Below are positions 34,010 through 43,037 of a DNA stretch of 64,000 nt, piece by piece. The notes beneath the pieces are model-generated. The model did no database searches. It was not told the origin of the DNA and saw nothing but the letters and a program-made list of their open reading frames with translations. Position 1 is the first letter of the stretch, and each line of letters begins with the position of its first letter. A program made the translations under genes and the position numbers. Source of the DNA: Achromobacter veterisilvae (GTDB taxonomy: Bacteria; Pseudomonadota; Gammaproteobacteria; Burkholderiales; Burkholderiaceae_B); NCBI RefSeq assembly GCF_900496975.1, contig NZ_UFQC01000005.1:1-64000 (forward strand). The letters run 5' to 3'.

Positions 34010-35479
34010 TCACCCCCCCAAATCAACGCAGAGGTACTTGATCTCCAGGTATTCCTCGATCCCGTACTTCGAGCCTTCGCGGCCCAGGCCGGATTGCTTG
34101 ACGCCGCCGAACGGGCCGACTTCGTTGGAGATGATGCCGGTGTTGATGCCGACGATGCCGTACTCCAGCGCTTCCGACACGCGCCAGATGCGGGCGTAGT
34201 CGCGGGTGAAGAAGTAGGCGGCCAGGCCGAAGATGGTGTCGTTGGCCATGCCGATGACTTCCTCTTCCGTATCGAAGCGGAACAGCGGGGCCACCGGGCC
34301 GAAGGTTTCCTCGGTCGCGAAGCGCATCGACTGGGTCACGTCGCGCACCACGGTCGGTTCGAAGAACGTGCCGCCCAGCGCATGCGGCTTGCCGCCGGCG
34401 ATGACCTTCGCGCCGTGCGCGGTGGCGTCGGCGATGTGTTCCTGCACTTTTTCCACGGCGCTGCTGTCGATCAGCGGACCTTGCGTGACGCCGTCGGCGA
34501 AGCCGTCGCCCACCTTCATGGCCTCGACCTTGGCCACCAGGCGCTTGGCGATCTCTTCGTAGACGCCGGCCTGCACGTAGATGCGGTTGGCGCACACGCA
34601 GGTCTGGCCGGCGTTGCGGTACTTCGAGGCCAGGATGCCGTCCACGGCGCGGTCCAGGTCGGCGTCGTCGAACACGATGAAGGGCGCGTTGCCGCCCAGT
34701 TCGAGCGACAGCTTCTTGATGGTGGGCGCGCATTGCTCCATCAGCGTGCGGCCGACTTCGGTCGAGCCCGTGAAGCTCAGCTTGCGGACCACGTCGCTTT
34801 CGCACAGCGCCGCGCCGATTTCACGCGAGCTGCCGGTGATGACGTGGAAAACGCCCGCGGGCACGCCCGCTTCCTCGGCCAGCACGGCCAGCGCCAGCGC
34901 GGTCAGCGGCGTCTGCTGGGCCGGCTTGACGACCATGGTGCAGCCGGCGGCCAGCGCGGGGCCGACCTTGCGCGTGATCATCGCGGCGGGGAAGTTCCAG
35001 GGCGTGATGGCGGCGGTGACGCCGATGGGCTGCTTGAGCGCCATCAGGCGCTGGCCGGCCTTGGGGCTTTGCAGAATGTCGCCGTCGATGCGCTTGGCTT
35101 CTTCGGCGAACCACTCCAGGAACGAGGCGGCGTAGGCGATTTCGCCGGCGGCTTCGGTCACGGGCTTGCCCTGTTCGGACGTCATGATGGCGGCCAGGTC
35201 CTTCTGGTGCTGCACCATGAGCTGGGCCCACTTCAGCAGGATCGCGGCGCGTTCCTTGCCGGTCTTGGCGCTCCAGGCGGGCAGGGCGGCCTCGGCGCTG
35301 GCGATGGCCTGTTCGGCTTCCTTGCGGCCCAGCTTGGGCACCGACACGATGGTCTTGCCGGTGGAGGGATTGTCCACGGGGATGGCGGGGCCGTCGCCGG
35401 CGCCCACCCACTTGCCGTCGATGTAGCAGGCGTCGCGCAGCAGATTGGGGCGCGCCAGGGGTTGGGTCAGTGCAGTCAT
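34010..35479 (-). CDS. gabD: Succinate-semialdehyde dehydrogenase (NADP+)
   Basis: 489 residues of the aldehyde dehydrogenase family. The general-base Glu is in LSLELGGNAPF and the catalytic Cys in NAGQTCVCANR; ITPWNFPAAMI and FTGSTEVG mark the cofactor site. It ends EVGPFGGVKQSGLGREGSKYGIEE. It oxidises succinate semialdehyde from GabT to succinate. It follows gabT by 147 bp in the same orientation. The C-terminus is 11 bp from the palindrome cluster. Confidence 0.94.
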   Translation of the reverse strand: MTALTQPLARPNLLRDACYIDGKWVGAGDGPAIPVDNPSTGKTIVSVPKLGRKEAEQAIASAEAALPAWSAKTGKERAAILLKWAQLMVQHQKDLAAIMTSEQGKPVTEAAGEIAYAASFLEWFAEEAKRIDGDILQSPKAGQRLMALKQPIGVTAAITPWNFPAAMITRKVGPALAAGCTMVVKPAQQTPLTALALAVLAEEAGVPAGVFHVITGSSREIGAALCESDVVRKLSFTGSTEVGRTLMEQCAPTIKKLSLELGGNAPFIVFDDADLDRAVDGILASKYRNAGQTCVCANRIYVQAGVYEEIAKRLVAKVEAMKVGDGFADGVTQGPLIDSSAVEKVQEHIADATAHGAKVIAGGKPHALGGTFFEPTVVRDVTQSMRFATEETFGPVAPLFRFDTEEEVIGMANDTIFGLAAYFFTRDYARIWRVSEALEYGIVGINTGIISNEVGPFGGVKQSGLGREGSKYGIEEYLEIKYLCVDLGG

Positions 35480-35536
35480 TGTTGGAGTCTCCTTGAATGG
35501 AATGCGGCCGGCCGGGAAACGCTTGCGGGCGCCGCG

Positions 35537-35568
35537 GGTTTTCCGGCTCGATGGCCGAGCCGGAAACC
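35537..35568 (-). other. Hairpin between gabT and gabD
   Basis: CCGGCTCG (35543-35550) pairs with CGAGCCGG (35556-35563), extended by GG-TTT/AAA-CC with one bulged T. The stem is about 13 bp with a 5-nt loop. No T-run follows on the minus strand, so an RNA-processing or attenuating role between the two genes is more likely than full termination. Confidence 0.5.
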
Positions 35569-35626
35569 GCTACGCCCGCAATGCTTGTGCCTGCCCGCCG
35601 GAAATCGGATGCTCAGGCCCCGGTCG

Positions 35627-36892
35627 TCAGGCCGCCAGCGCCTCGGACAGGATGGCCAGCGCGCGATCGAACTGGGCCTCGGGAATGGTCAAGGGGTACA
35701 GGAACCGCAGGACGTTGCCGTACACCCCGCAGCTTAGCAAAATCAGGCCCTTTTCGATGGCGCGGGCTTGCACGCGCTTGACCGCTTCCGCGTCCGGCTT
35801 GCCGGTGGCGGGATCGTTCAGCTCCAGGGCGACCATGGAACCCAGGCCGCGCACGTCGGCGATGCCGGGGACCTTGGCGCGCAGGCCTTCCAGGTGCGCG
35901 CGCAGCTTGTCGCCCAGTTGGTCGGCGCGTTCGCACAGCTTTTCCTCGGCGATCACGTCCAGCACGGCGTGCGCGGCGGCGACCGCCAGCGGGTTGCCGG
36001 CGTAGGTGCCGCCCAGCCCGCCCGCGGCCGGGGCGTCCATGACGTCGGCGCGGCCGACCACGCCCGAGATCGGGAAGCCGCCGCCCAGGCTCTTGGCCAT
36101 CGTGATCAGGTCGGCCTGGACCGCGTGGTGTTCCATGGCGAACAGCTTGCCGGTGCGGCCGAAGCCGGTCTGGACTTCATCGGCGATCAGCAGGATGCCG
36201 TGCTCGTCGCAGACCTTGCGCAGCGCCGTCATCAGTTCGGGCGGGGTGATGTTGAAGCCGCCTTCGCCCTGCACCGGCTCGATGATGATGGCCGCGACGC
36301 GCTTGGGGTCGATGTCGCACTTGAACAGCAGGTCCAGCGCCTTGAGCGAATCGGCCACGGTGATGGACTGGGTGGCGTTGGGGAACGGCACGTGATAGAT
36401 GTCGCCGGGCATCGGGCCGAACGACAGCTTGTAGGGGGCGACCTTGCCGGTCAGCGCCATGCCCAGCATGGTGCGGCCGTGGAAGGAGCCGGAGAAGGCG
36501 ATGACGCCCGAGCGGCCGGTGGCCGAACGCGCGATCTTCACGGCGTTTTCCACGGCTTCCACGCCGGTGGTGAAGAAGGCGCTCTTCTTCAGGCCGTCGA
36601 TGGGCGCCAGGCGGTTGATGCGCTCGGCCAGCGAGACATAGCCTTCGTACGGCACGATCTGGTAGGCCGTGTGCGTGAAATTGTCCAGTTGCGCGGAGAC
36701 CGCGGCCTTGACCTTGGGGTGCAGGTGGCCGGTGTTCAGGACGGCGATGCCGCCCGCGAAATCGATGTATTCCTTGCCGTTGGCGTCCCACAGCGTGGCG
36801 TTTTCGGCGCGCACCGCGTAGAAGTCGCACATGACGCCGACGCCACGCGGCGTGGCCAGGGAACGGCGGGTATTCAGGTCCTGATTCTTCAT
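35627..36892 (-). CDS. gabT: 4-aminobutyrate aminotransferase
   Basis: 421 residues from the ATG at 36892, chosen for the GAGG site eight bases upstream; six more codons are open. Class III aminotransferase motifs: FTTGVEAVENAVKIAR, EPVQGEGGFN, the ADEVQTGFGRTGK loop with PLP-stacking residues, and the PLP Lys in MAKSLGGGFPISG. It transfers the amino group of GABA to 2-oxoglutarate, giving succinate semialdehyde for GabD. The divergent MocR gene is the likely regulator. Confidence 0.94.
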   Translation of the reverse strand: MKNQDLNTRRSLATPRGVGVMCDFYAVRAENATLWDANGKEYIDFAGGIAVLNTGHLHPKVKAAVSAQLDNFTHTAYQIVPYEGYVSLAERINRLAPIDGLKKSAFFTTGVEAVENAVKIARSATGRSGVIAFSGSFHGRTMLGMALTGKVAPYKLSFGPMPGDIYHVPFPNATQSITVADSLKALDLLFKCDIDPKRVAAIIIEPVQGEGGFNITPPELMTALRKVCDEHGILLIADEVQTGFGRTGKLFAMEHHAVQADLITMAKSLGGGFPISGVVGRADVMDAPAAGGLGGTYAGNPLAVAAAHAVLDVIAEEKLCERADQLGDKLRAHLEGLRAKVPGIADVRGLGSMVALELNDPATGKPDAEAVKRVQARAIEKGLILLSCGVYGNVLRFLYPLTIPEAQFDRALAILSEALAA

Positions 36893-36920
36893 CTCAGCCT
36901 CGCAGAGCATGATGGGCGGT

Positions 36921-36986
36921 AAAAAAACCCCACGCCGCGCCTTCGGCTTGCCGCCCCCCGAGGGGGCGTTTTTTACCTGGGGGCGG
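36921..36986. terminator. GC-rich bidirectional terminator-like repeat in the gabT-mocR gap
   Basis: CGCCCCC (36952-36958) pairs with GGGGGCG (36962-36968), followed by six T residues (plus strand). A run of seven A residues at 36921-36927 provides the T-run for the minus strand. CCGCCCCC can alternatively pair with GGGGGCGG at 36979-36986. Blocks of this composition recur between genes in Burkholderiales as I remember them; copy number here cannot be tested. Confidence 0.5.
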
Positions 36987-37034
36987 CCCGGCGGTAATAA
37001 ACCCTATTTAATGCTACGATGGCCCCATTTGTGG

Positions 37035-37063
37035 GAACCACTTTGATAAATCAGGTAGAACCA
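37035..37063. promoter_or_regulatory. Two GAACCA direct repeats, candidate MocR binding site
   Basis: GAACCA occurs at 37035-37040 and 37058-37063, 23 bp apart, about two helical turns, immediately upstream of the MocR start. MocR regulators such as GabR and PdxR often bind direct repeats in the shared promoter with the gene they control. The second repeat abuts the putative TTG start. Confidence 0.35.
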
Positions 37064-37064
37064 A

Positions 37065-38606
37065 TTGCGTTCCATCGTCGGTGACTTGCTGCTGCTGCGC
37101 CTGGCCGATGGGTCCGGCGAGCCCATGAACAAGCGCTTGTACCAGGGCATCCGGGAAGCGATCCTGGACGGGGCCATCGCCGCGGACTCGCGGCTGCCCG
37201 CCACGCGCGACCTGGCGGCCGAACTCGGCATCGCCCGCAATACGGTTGTCCACGTCTACAGCCAGCTCCTGGCGGAAGGCTATACCCGCAGCCGCCAGGG
37301 CAACGGCACCTTCGTCAACGCCTCCGTCCCGGATTCCTACCTGGCCAGCGGCCGGCGCCGGCGCCAGCCGCCGCCGGCCCAGCCGCGCCCGGCGCTGTCC
37401 CCGCGCGGCGCGGCCATCGTCGACGGCGCGTCGGCCTCGCCCTACCAATGGGGCGCCTTCATGCCCGGCGTGCCCGACCTGACCGAATTCCCGCACAAGA
37501 AGTTCGGCCGCATTTTCAGCGCCCTGTGGCGCAATCCCTCGCCCGACCTGCTGACCTACGCCTATGGCGGCGGCCTGCCGGCGCTGCGCGAGGCGCTGGC
37601 GCAGCATCTGGCGCTGACCCGCTCCATCGACTGCGACCCCGAACAGATCATCATCACCGAGGGCTCGCACCAGGCCATCGACCTGACCGCCCGCATCCTG
37701 GGCGAGGCCGGCGAGACGGCCTGGGTCGAGGATCCGGGCTACTGGGGCGCCCGCACCATCCTGCAGGCCAACGGCCTGCGCACGGTGCACCTGCCCGTGG
37801 ACGAAGAGGGCATGCGGCTGCCCGAGACCGCCGCCACGCCGCCGCGCTTCATTTTCGTCACCCCGTCGCACCAGTATCCGCTGGGCCCGGTCATGTCGCT
37901 GGCGCGCCGCCGCCAGTTGCTGGCGGTGGCGCGCCAGAGCGGCAGTTGGATCATCGAGGACGACTACGACAGCGAATTCCGCTTTTCCGGCCGCCCCATC
38001 GCCTCGCTGCTGGGGCTGGAGCCGGACGCGCCCGTCATCTACATGGGCACGTTCAGCAAGACGCTGTATCCGGGCTTGCGGGTCGGCTACCTGGTGCTGC
38101 CCAAGGCCCTGACGGCCGCGTTCCAGGCCGCGCACGCGGAGCTTTACCGCGAAGGCCACCTGATGACGCACGCCGCGCTGGCCACCTTCATCTCGGAAGG
38201 CCATTACGCCGCCCACATCCGCCGCATGCGCATGCTGTACGGGCGCCGCCGCGCCATGCTCGTCAACCTGATCGAACGGCGGCTGGGCCCCGACTGGCTG
38301 CATCGCGACGCCAGCATGGCGGGCCTGCATCTGGTGCTGACCCTGCCGCGGGACATGGACGACCTGCGCGTCGTGGACGTGGCGCGCGGCAAGGGCGTGC
38401 TGACGCGCGCGCTGTCGCGCTACTACGTCAATGAAGAAGGGCGCCGGCCCGGCCTGCTGCTGGGCTACGCCTGCGTCCCCGAGAACGAGATCGCGCGCAA
38501 ATTCGAAGTGCTGCTGGAAAGCCTGGCCGAGGTGGCGCGCGCGCCCGCCGCGGATCAAAAGCGCGGCAGCGCTGAGGCGAAGGCGGCGGCGTTGCGCATG
38601 CCCTGA
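37065..38606 (+). CDS. MocR-family regulator (GntR helix-turn-helix plus aminotransferase domain)
   Basis: 513 residues using the TTG at 37065, with AGGT upstream; the next in-frame ATG is 37125, which would trim residues usually present before the GntR helix-turn-helix. The winged helix (about 22-88: LYQGIREAILDGAI, RLPATRDLAAELGIARNTV) is followed by a linker and a fold-type I PLP domain with DDYDSEFRF, YMGTFSKTLYPGLRVGYLV (PLP Lys in SKTLYP). It is divergent from gabT-gabD, so a GabR-like role in GABA use is likely; a PdxR-like role in pyridoxal synthesis is the alternative. Its 3' end overlaps the converging DUF72 gene by 52 bp. Confidence 0.9.
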   Translation: MRSIVGDLLLLRLADGSGEPMNKRLYQGIREAILDGAIAADSRLPATRDLAAELGIARNTVVHVYSQLLAEGYTRSRQGNGTFVNASVPDSYLASGRRRRQPPPAQPRPALSPRGAAIVDGASASPYQWGAFMPGVPDLTEFPHKKFGRIFSALWRNPSPDLLTYAYGGGLPALREALAQHLALTRSIDCDPEQIIITEGSHQAIDLTARILGEAGETAWVEDPGYWGARTILQANGLRTVHLPVDEEGMRLPETAATPPRFIFVTPSHQYPLGPVMSLARRRQLLAVARQSGSWIIEDDYDSEFRFSGRPIASLLGLEPDAPVIYMGTFSKTLYPGLRVGYLVLPKALTAAFQAAHAELYREGHLMTHAALATFISEGHYAAHIRRMRMLYGRRRAMLVNLIERRLGPDWLHRDASMAGLHLVLTLPRDMDDLRVVDVARGKGVLTRALSRYYVNEEGRRPGLLLGYACVPENEIARKFEVLLESLAEVARAPAADQKRGSAEAKAAALRMP

Positions 38607-39451
38607 TCCTCGAAGTTGGTGTTGAACACCGCATGCGCCTGGGCGCTTTGCGCGGCCAGGCGGGAAAAACGTTCGGCCAGTTCCGCCAGTTCCTGTTCCG
38701 AATATTCGTACTGGAAACGTCCCGAGGACGCCGCGCCGGCGGCGTTCCACGCGGCCGCGTTGCGGCCATGCAGGCGGAGCAGGGTCAGCTCCGGATGCGT
38801 GTTTTCCCAGACGGCGGGCACCGTGTTGTCGAAGCCCTGCGGCGCGTCGACGACCGTGTGCACCACGCCCAGGTCGCGCTCGAACGCCAGCGTATCGGCC
38901 GTGGCCGCGGGGGTCTCGAACCAACTGCGATGCCGGAACTCCACCGAGATCAAGTGTTCTTCCATGCGCCGCGCGCAATCGGCCACGCGCGCGCGCCCGC
39001 GCGCATCGCGCCGGATCCAGGACGGAAACTGGAAATGCACCGCGCCGAGTTTGCCGGGCATGCGCAAGGGCTCCAGCGCCAGTTGATACCGGCGCCACAG
39101 TTCGCCGCGAAGATCCTCGGGCATCTGGTCGTGATAGAGGGCGGCCTCGGGACTATCGCCCAGTTCGCGCCGGATATCCGCCGGCAGCGCGGCAAGTGGC
39201 GTCCGGTGCCCGGTGAACAGCCGGAAGGCCTTGATGTTGAAGACGAATCCGTCCGGCGTGCGCTGGTCCCACAGATAGGCGTTTTCCGCGGTGGGCAGGG
39301 CATAGAAGCTGGAATCCACTTCGGCCATCCCGTACCGCGATGCGTAAAAGCGCAAGCGTTCTTCGGCGCTGCGGGCCTCGGGCGGATAGAAGCGTCCGCA
39401 GGCCAGCAGGGTGGGATCGGTCCAGGAGGCGGTGCCGGTCAGGAGGCGCAT
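38555..39451 (-). CDS. DUF72 (YecE-like) protein
   Basis: 298 residues with the DUF72 TIM-barrel-like signature: LTGTASWTDPTLLACGRFYP, YGMAEVDSSFYALP, GFVFNIKAFRLFTGH, LGAVHFQFPSW, SVEFRHRSWF and the final FNTNFEDQGMRNA. The biochemical role is unknown; the fold suggests a metal or nuclease-like site. The ATG at 39451 has no clear ribosome site and lies 20 bp from a perfect SOS box shared with the divergent helicase, implying damage induction. It overlaps the end of the MocR gene. Confidence 0.88.
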   Translation of the reverse strand: MRLLTGTASWTDPTLLACGRFYPPEARSAEERLRFYASRYGMAEVDSSFYALPTAENAYLWDQRTPDGFVFNIKAFRLFTGHRTPLAALPADIRRELGDSPEAALYHDQMPEDLRGELWRRYQLALEPLRMPGKLGAVHFQFPSWIRRDARGRARVADCARRMEEHLISVEFRHRSWFETPAATADTLAFERDLGVVHTVVDAPQGFDNTVPAVWENTHPELTLLRLHGRNAAAWNAAGAASSGRFQYEYSEQELAELAERFSRLAAQSAQAHAVFNTNFEDQGMRNAAAFASALPRF

Positions 39452-39471
39452 CGGACGAAAGTCAAAAAATT

Positions 39472-39487
39472 CTGTATAAATATACAG
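39472..39487. promoter_or_regulatory. LexA (SOS) box between DUF72 and the helicase
   Basis: CTGTATAAATATACAG matches CTGT-N8-ACAG exactly and contains -10-like hexamers on both strands (TATAAA on plus). It lies 20 bp upstream of the DUF72 start and 68 bp upstream of the helicase start, in an AT-rich stretch. It fits control of both divergent genes by LexA. Confidence 0.82.
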
Positions 39488-39497
39488 TGTTCATCCA

Positions 39498-39519
39498 GAG
39501 CCGGGCAACGCCCCGGCTC
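39498..39519 (+). other. Leader hairpin of the helicase mRNA
   Basis: GAGCCGGG (39498-39505) pairs with CCCGGCTC (39512-39519) across a 6-nt loop, followed by GTTATTT. It lies in the 5' leader between the SOS box and the helicase start and could attenuate or protect the transcript. Confidence 0.4.
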
Positions 39520-39555
39520 GTTATTTCCCGAGGCCGCCGTGCGCGGCCCTGTTCC

Positions 39556-41664
39556 ATGTCCGACCCGACCCGCCTGCCGTCCCCGTCCGATTCCAACCGT
39601 CCCGACCCCTTAGCCGACCTCAACCCCGCCCAGCGCGAGGCCGCCGAGTTTGGCGTGGCCGGCGCGCCCGGGGACGACGGCCCCCTGCTGGTGATCGCGG
39701 GAGCGGGCTCGGGCAAGACCAATACGCTGGCGCACCGGGTCGCGCACCTGATCCTGAACGGCGCGGATCCCCAGCGCATGCTGCTCCTGACGTTCTCGCG
39801 CCGCGCGGCGCTGGAAATGGAGCGGCGCGTGGGGTCGGTGCTGCAGCGGGTGATGAACCTGCGCGCCACGCAGCAGCCGCCGTCGCTGCCCTGGGCCGGC
39901 ACCTTCCACGCGATCGGCGCGCGGCTGTTGCGCGATTGCGCGCAGCGGATCGGCCTGTCCGAAGCCTTCACCATCCACGACCGCGGCGACGCCGAGGACC
40001 TGATGGGCATGGTCCGCCATGAACTGGGCCTGTCTTCCACGAAATCCCGGTTTCCGCTCAAGGGCACCTGCCTGGCCGTCTATTCGCGCGTGGTCAACAG
40101 CCAGACCCCGGTGGCCGACGTGCTGAAGACGTCCTTTCCCTGGTGCGCCCAATGGGAAGAGGAACTGAAGAACCTGTTTCGCGGCTACGTCGCGGCCAAG
40201 CAGGACCAGCAGGTGCTGGACTACGACGACCTGCTGCTCTATTGGGCGGAGATGATGTCGGACCCCGGGATAGCGGCCGACGTGGGGGCGCGCTTCGACC
40301 ATGTGCTCGTGGACGAATACCAGGACACCAACCGCCTGCAGGCGGCCATCCTGCTGGCGATGAAGCCCGACGGGCGCGGCCTGACCGTGGTGGGCGACGA
40401 CGCCCAGTCCATCTATTCGTTCCGCGCGGCCACCGTGCGCAACATCCTCGACTTTCCGGCCCAGTTCCCCAAGCCCGCGCGCGTCATCACGCTGGACCGC
40501 AACTACCGTTCCACCCAGCCCATCCTGAACGCGTCCAACGCCGTCATCGGCCTGGCGACGGAGCGCTACGCCAAGGATCTCTGGACCGACCGCCAGTCGT
40601 CCCAGTTGCCCGAACTGGTGACGGTCAGCGACGAAGCCGGGCAGGCGCGCTGGGTGGCCGACCAGGTGCTGGCGCAACGCGAAGCCGGGGCCGCGCTCAA
40701 GTCGCAGGCCGCGCTGTTCCGCACCTCCAGCCACAGCGCCGCGCTGGAACTGGAGCTGACCCGCCGCAACATCCCCTTCGTGAAGTTCGGCGGCCTGCGC
40801 TTCCTGGAGGCCGCGCACGTGAAGGACCTGCTGTCGCTGCTGCGCTGGGCCGAGAATCCGCGGGGGCGCATGGCGGGTTTCCGCGTGGCGCAACTGCTGC
40901 CGGGCATCGGCCCCGCCACCGCGGGCAAGCTCATGGACGCCATGTCAGCGTCGGCGGAACCCTTGCGCGCGCTGCGCGAATTCAAGCCGGGCGCGGCCGC
41001 GCAGGAAGAATGGGGCGGCTTCGCCGATACCTACGCGGCGCTGTGCGATCCGGGATTGAAATGGCCGGCCGACGCGGACCTGGCCCTGCGCTGGTACGCG
41101 GGGCAACTGGAGCGCCTGTACGACGACGCGCGCGTGCGCCGGGCGGATCTCGACCAGTTGTTGCGCATCGCCTCGGGCTACCCGTCGCGCGAACGCTTCC
41201 TGACCGAACTGACGCTGGATCCTCCGGACGCCACCAGCGACGAATCGGGCGCGCCGCTGCGCGACGAGGACTACATGATCCTGTCCACCATCCATTCCGC
41301 CAAGGGGCAGGAATGGAAGGCGGTCTACGTCCTGAACGCGGTGGACGGCTGCATTCCGTCCGACATGAGCACCGGCACCGCGGAAGAAATCGAAGAGGAG
41401 CGCCGGCTGCTGTACGTGGCGATGACGCGCGCCAAGGAACGCCTGCAGCTCATCGTGCCGCAGCGCTTCTACGTGCACCAGCAGACCGGCATGGGCGACC
41501 GCCACGTGTACGGCTCGCGGACCCGCTATATCTCGAATGCGATGCTGCCGCTGTTCGACCACCTGCCCAAGCTGCCCGACCTGCCCGCGGGGCGCGGCGC
41601 GCCGAAAGAGCCCCAGGCGCCCAGCGTGGACGTGGCCCGGCGGGTGCGCAGCCTGTTCTCGTAG
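39556..41664 (+). CDS. UvrD/Rep-family ATP-dependent helicase
   Basis: 702 residues from the ATG at 39556, chosen as the first ATG before similarity (the frame is open upstream through the SOS box). Superfamily 1A motifs occur in order: LNPAQREAAE (Q), GAGSGKTNT (I), LTFSRRAALEM (Ia), VDEYQDTN (II), GDDAQSIYSFR (III), RNYRST (IV), STIHSAKGQEWKAV (V) and RRLLYVAMTRAKERL (VI). It is shorter in the C-terminus than UvrD and is not RecB-like. DNA unwinding in repair is inferred; the SOS box supports it. The exact subfamily is unclear. Confidence 0.9.
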   Translation: MSDPTRLPSPSDSNRPDPLADLNPAQREAAEFGVAGAPGDDGPLLVIAGAGSGKTNTLAHRVAHLILNGADPQRMLLLTFSRRAALEMERRVGSVLQRVMNLRATQQPPSLPWAGTFHAIGARLLRDCAQRIGLSEAFTIHDRGDAEDLMGMVRHELGLSSTKSRFPLKGTCLAVYSRVVNSQTPVADVLKTSFPWCAQWEEELKNLFRGYVAAKQDQQVLDYDDLLLYWAEMMSDPGIAADVGARFDHVLVDEYQDTNRLQAAILLAMKPDGRGLTVVGDDAQSIYSFRAATVRNILDFPAQFPKPARVITLDRNYRSTQPILNASNAVIGLATERYAKDLWTDRQSSQLPELVTVSDEAGQARWVADQVLAQREAGAALKSQAALFRTSSHSAALELELTRRNIPFVKFGGLRFLEAAHVKDLLSLLRWAENPRGRMAGFRVAQLLPGIGPATAGKLMDAMSASAEPLRALREFKPGAAAQEEWGGFADTYAALCDPGLKWPADADLALRWYAGQLERLYDDARVRRADLDQLLRIASGYPSRERFLTELTLDPPDATSDESGAPLRDEDYMILSTIHSAKGQEWKAVYVLNAVDGCIPSDMSTGTAEEIEEERRLLYVAMTRAKERLQLIVPQRFYVHQQTGMGDRHVYGSRTRYISNAMLPLFDHLPKLPDLPAGRGAPKEPQAPSVDVARRVRSLFS

Positions 41665-41729
41665 AACGGGCTATCATCGCCCGATACCTACAAGCTGTCC
41701 GGCAGGGATCGCATTGCCCGAGGGTGTTT

Positions 41730-42734
41730 ATGTCTACTGAAGAACGTGCCGCCGACCCGACGACGCGCGAGGTCGTGGCGTCGATCGCCTACGTGAACGG
41801 ACGGCGGGAGCGCGAGGTTCCCATCGACCAGGTCGCGCAGTACGTCGGCCGGGACCAGGGCATGCTCTGGATCGGCCTGCGCAATCCCGGTCCGGAACTG
41901 CTGGCCAGGGTCGCGCGCGAACTCGGCGCCTGCGACAAGAACCAGGAAGAGATGCTGGAAGCCCACCGGCGGCCGAAGATCATCGACTACGGGAACATGA
42001 TCCTCATCGTCGCCATCACGGTGGAGGTCGAGGCCGAACGGCCCATTTTCGGCGAGACCCAGTTCCTCATCGGCGACGGTTTCCTGGTCACGGTGCGCCG
42101 CGGCGCCACCGCCGGCCACAGCCCCCTGCGGGAACGGCTGGAGGCCTCGCCCGATCTTCTCAAGCGGGGCAGCGACTACGTCGCGTCCGAATTGCTGGAC
42201 TGGCTGGTCGACCGCTACGTCGCGGCGGCCGGCAAGATCGAGACGGTGGTGGAGGGCGCCGAGCAGAAGCTCCTGATCCGGGGCGCCAAGGACTCCGACA
42301 TCCGCAGGCTGTACCGGCAGCGGCGCGACCTGCTGCGCATCCACACGGTGGTGTCGCCGCTGGCCGAGATCTGCCGCCGGCTGGCGCGCGTGGAAATGTC
42401 GGCCGTGGACGAGCACGCCCGCCCGTACTTCGGCGAAGTGGCCGACCGCGTGCTGCGCGTGGACGAACTGTTCAATTCCCTGCGCGAATCCCTGGCGTTC
42501 GCCTTCGAAGCCAGCCTGATGATCGGCCAGGCGGCGCAGAACGACACCACCCGCAAGCTGGCCTCCTGGGCCGCCATCCTGGCCGTGCCCACCGCCATCG
42601 CCGGCATCTACGGCATGAACTTCGAATTCATGCCCGAACTGAAGTCCCCCTGGGGCTATCCCGTCACCCTGGGCGCCATCGCGACGGCGTGCTCCGTCCT
42701 GTACTGGCGCTTCCGCAAATCCGGTTGGCTGTAG
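41730..42734 (+). CDS. corA: CorA-family divalent-cation transporter
   Basis: 334 residues from the ATG at 41730 with GAGGGTG upstream; the frame is open far upstream only within the helicase gene. The large cytoplasmic N-terminal domain is followed by two C-terminal helices (about 280-300 and 312-330) flanking the YGMNFEFMPE signature, the Mg-selective GMN motif. It imports Mg (possibly Co, Ni). Its stop codon TAG is part of the inverted-repeat element that follows. Confidence 0.92.
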   Translation: MSTEERAADPTTREVVASIAYVNGRREREVPIDQVAQYVGRDQGMLWIGLRNPGPELLARVARELGACDKNQEEMLEAHRRPKIIDYGNMILIVAITVEVEAERPIFGETQFLIGDGFLVTVRRGATAGHSPLRERLEASPDLLKRGSDYVASELLDWLVDRYVAAAGKIETVVEGAEQKLLIRGAKDSDIRRLYRQRRDLLRIHTVVSPLAEICRRLARVEMSAVDEHARPYFGEVADRVLRVDELFNSLRESLAFAFEASLMIGQAAQNDTTRKLASWAAILAVPTAIAGIYGMNFEFMPELKSPWGYPVTLGAIATACSVLYWRFRKSGWL

Positions 42735-42912
42735 GATGGGTGAAGCGCGAGAGTCCTTAAGCAAGAACCCCAGCATCCAGCGCGCGCAACCCATGCGGTC
42801 GCAATCGGCTGTTGTCGGCCGATGCCGGGCGCCGGTTTCTCACGGCCGCATGGGTTGCGCGCGTTCAGCGCTGTCGTTCTTGCTTAAGGACTCTCGCGCT
42901 TCACCCATCCTA
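42731..42912. repeat. Second inverted-repeat element, related to 9263-9618
   Basis: The left arm starts at GTAGGATGGGTGAAGCGCGA (42731), including the last three bases of the corA stop; the right arm (about 42846-42912) is its reverse complement with several central mismatches. Arms carry the same CCTTAAGCAAGAAC-type and CAACCCATGCGG blocks as the first element. The interior (GCAATCGGCTGTTG, GGCCGATGCCGGGC) is the reverse complement, with a few changes, of the core at about 9510-9550. Thus both belong to one family. Confidence 0.85.
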
Positions 42913-43037
42913 CGCCGCTACTCCCTGTTTTTCGGCTCCCGGCAAGAATAGCCGCCCCGCCGCCGGGCCGCCCCAAGGCGGCGCGGGGGCCGACCATCTA
43001 TGGCACACTCCCACCGTTTTCCTACCTGGAGCCGGCG

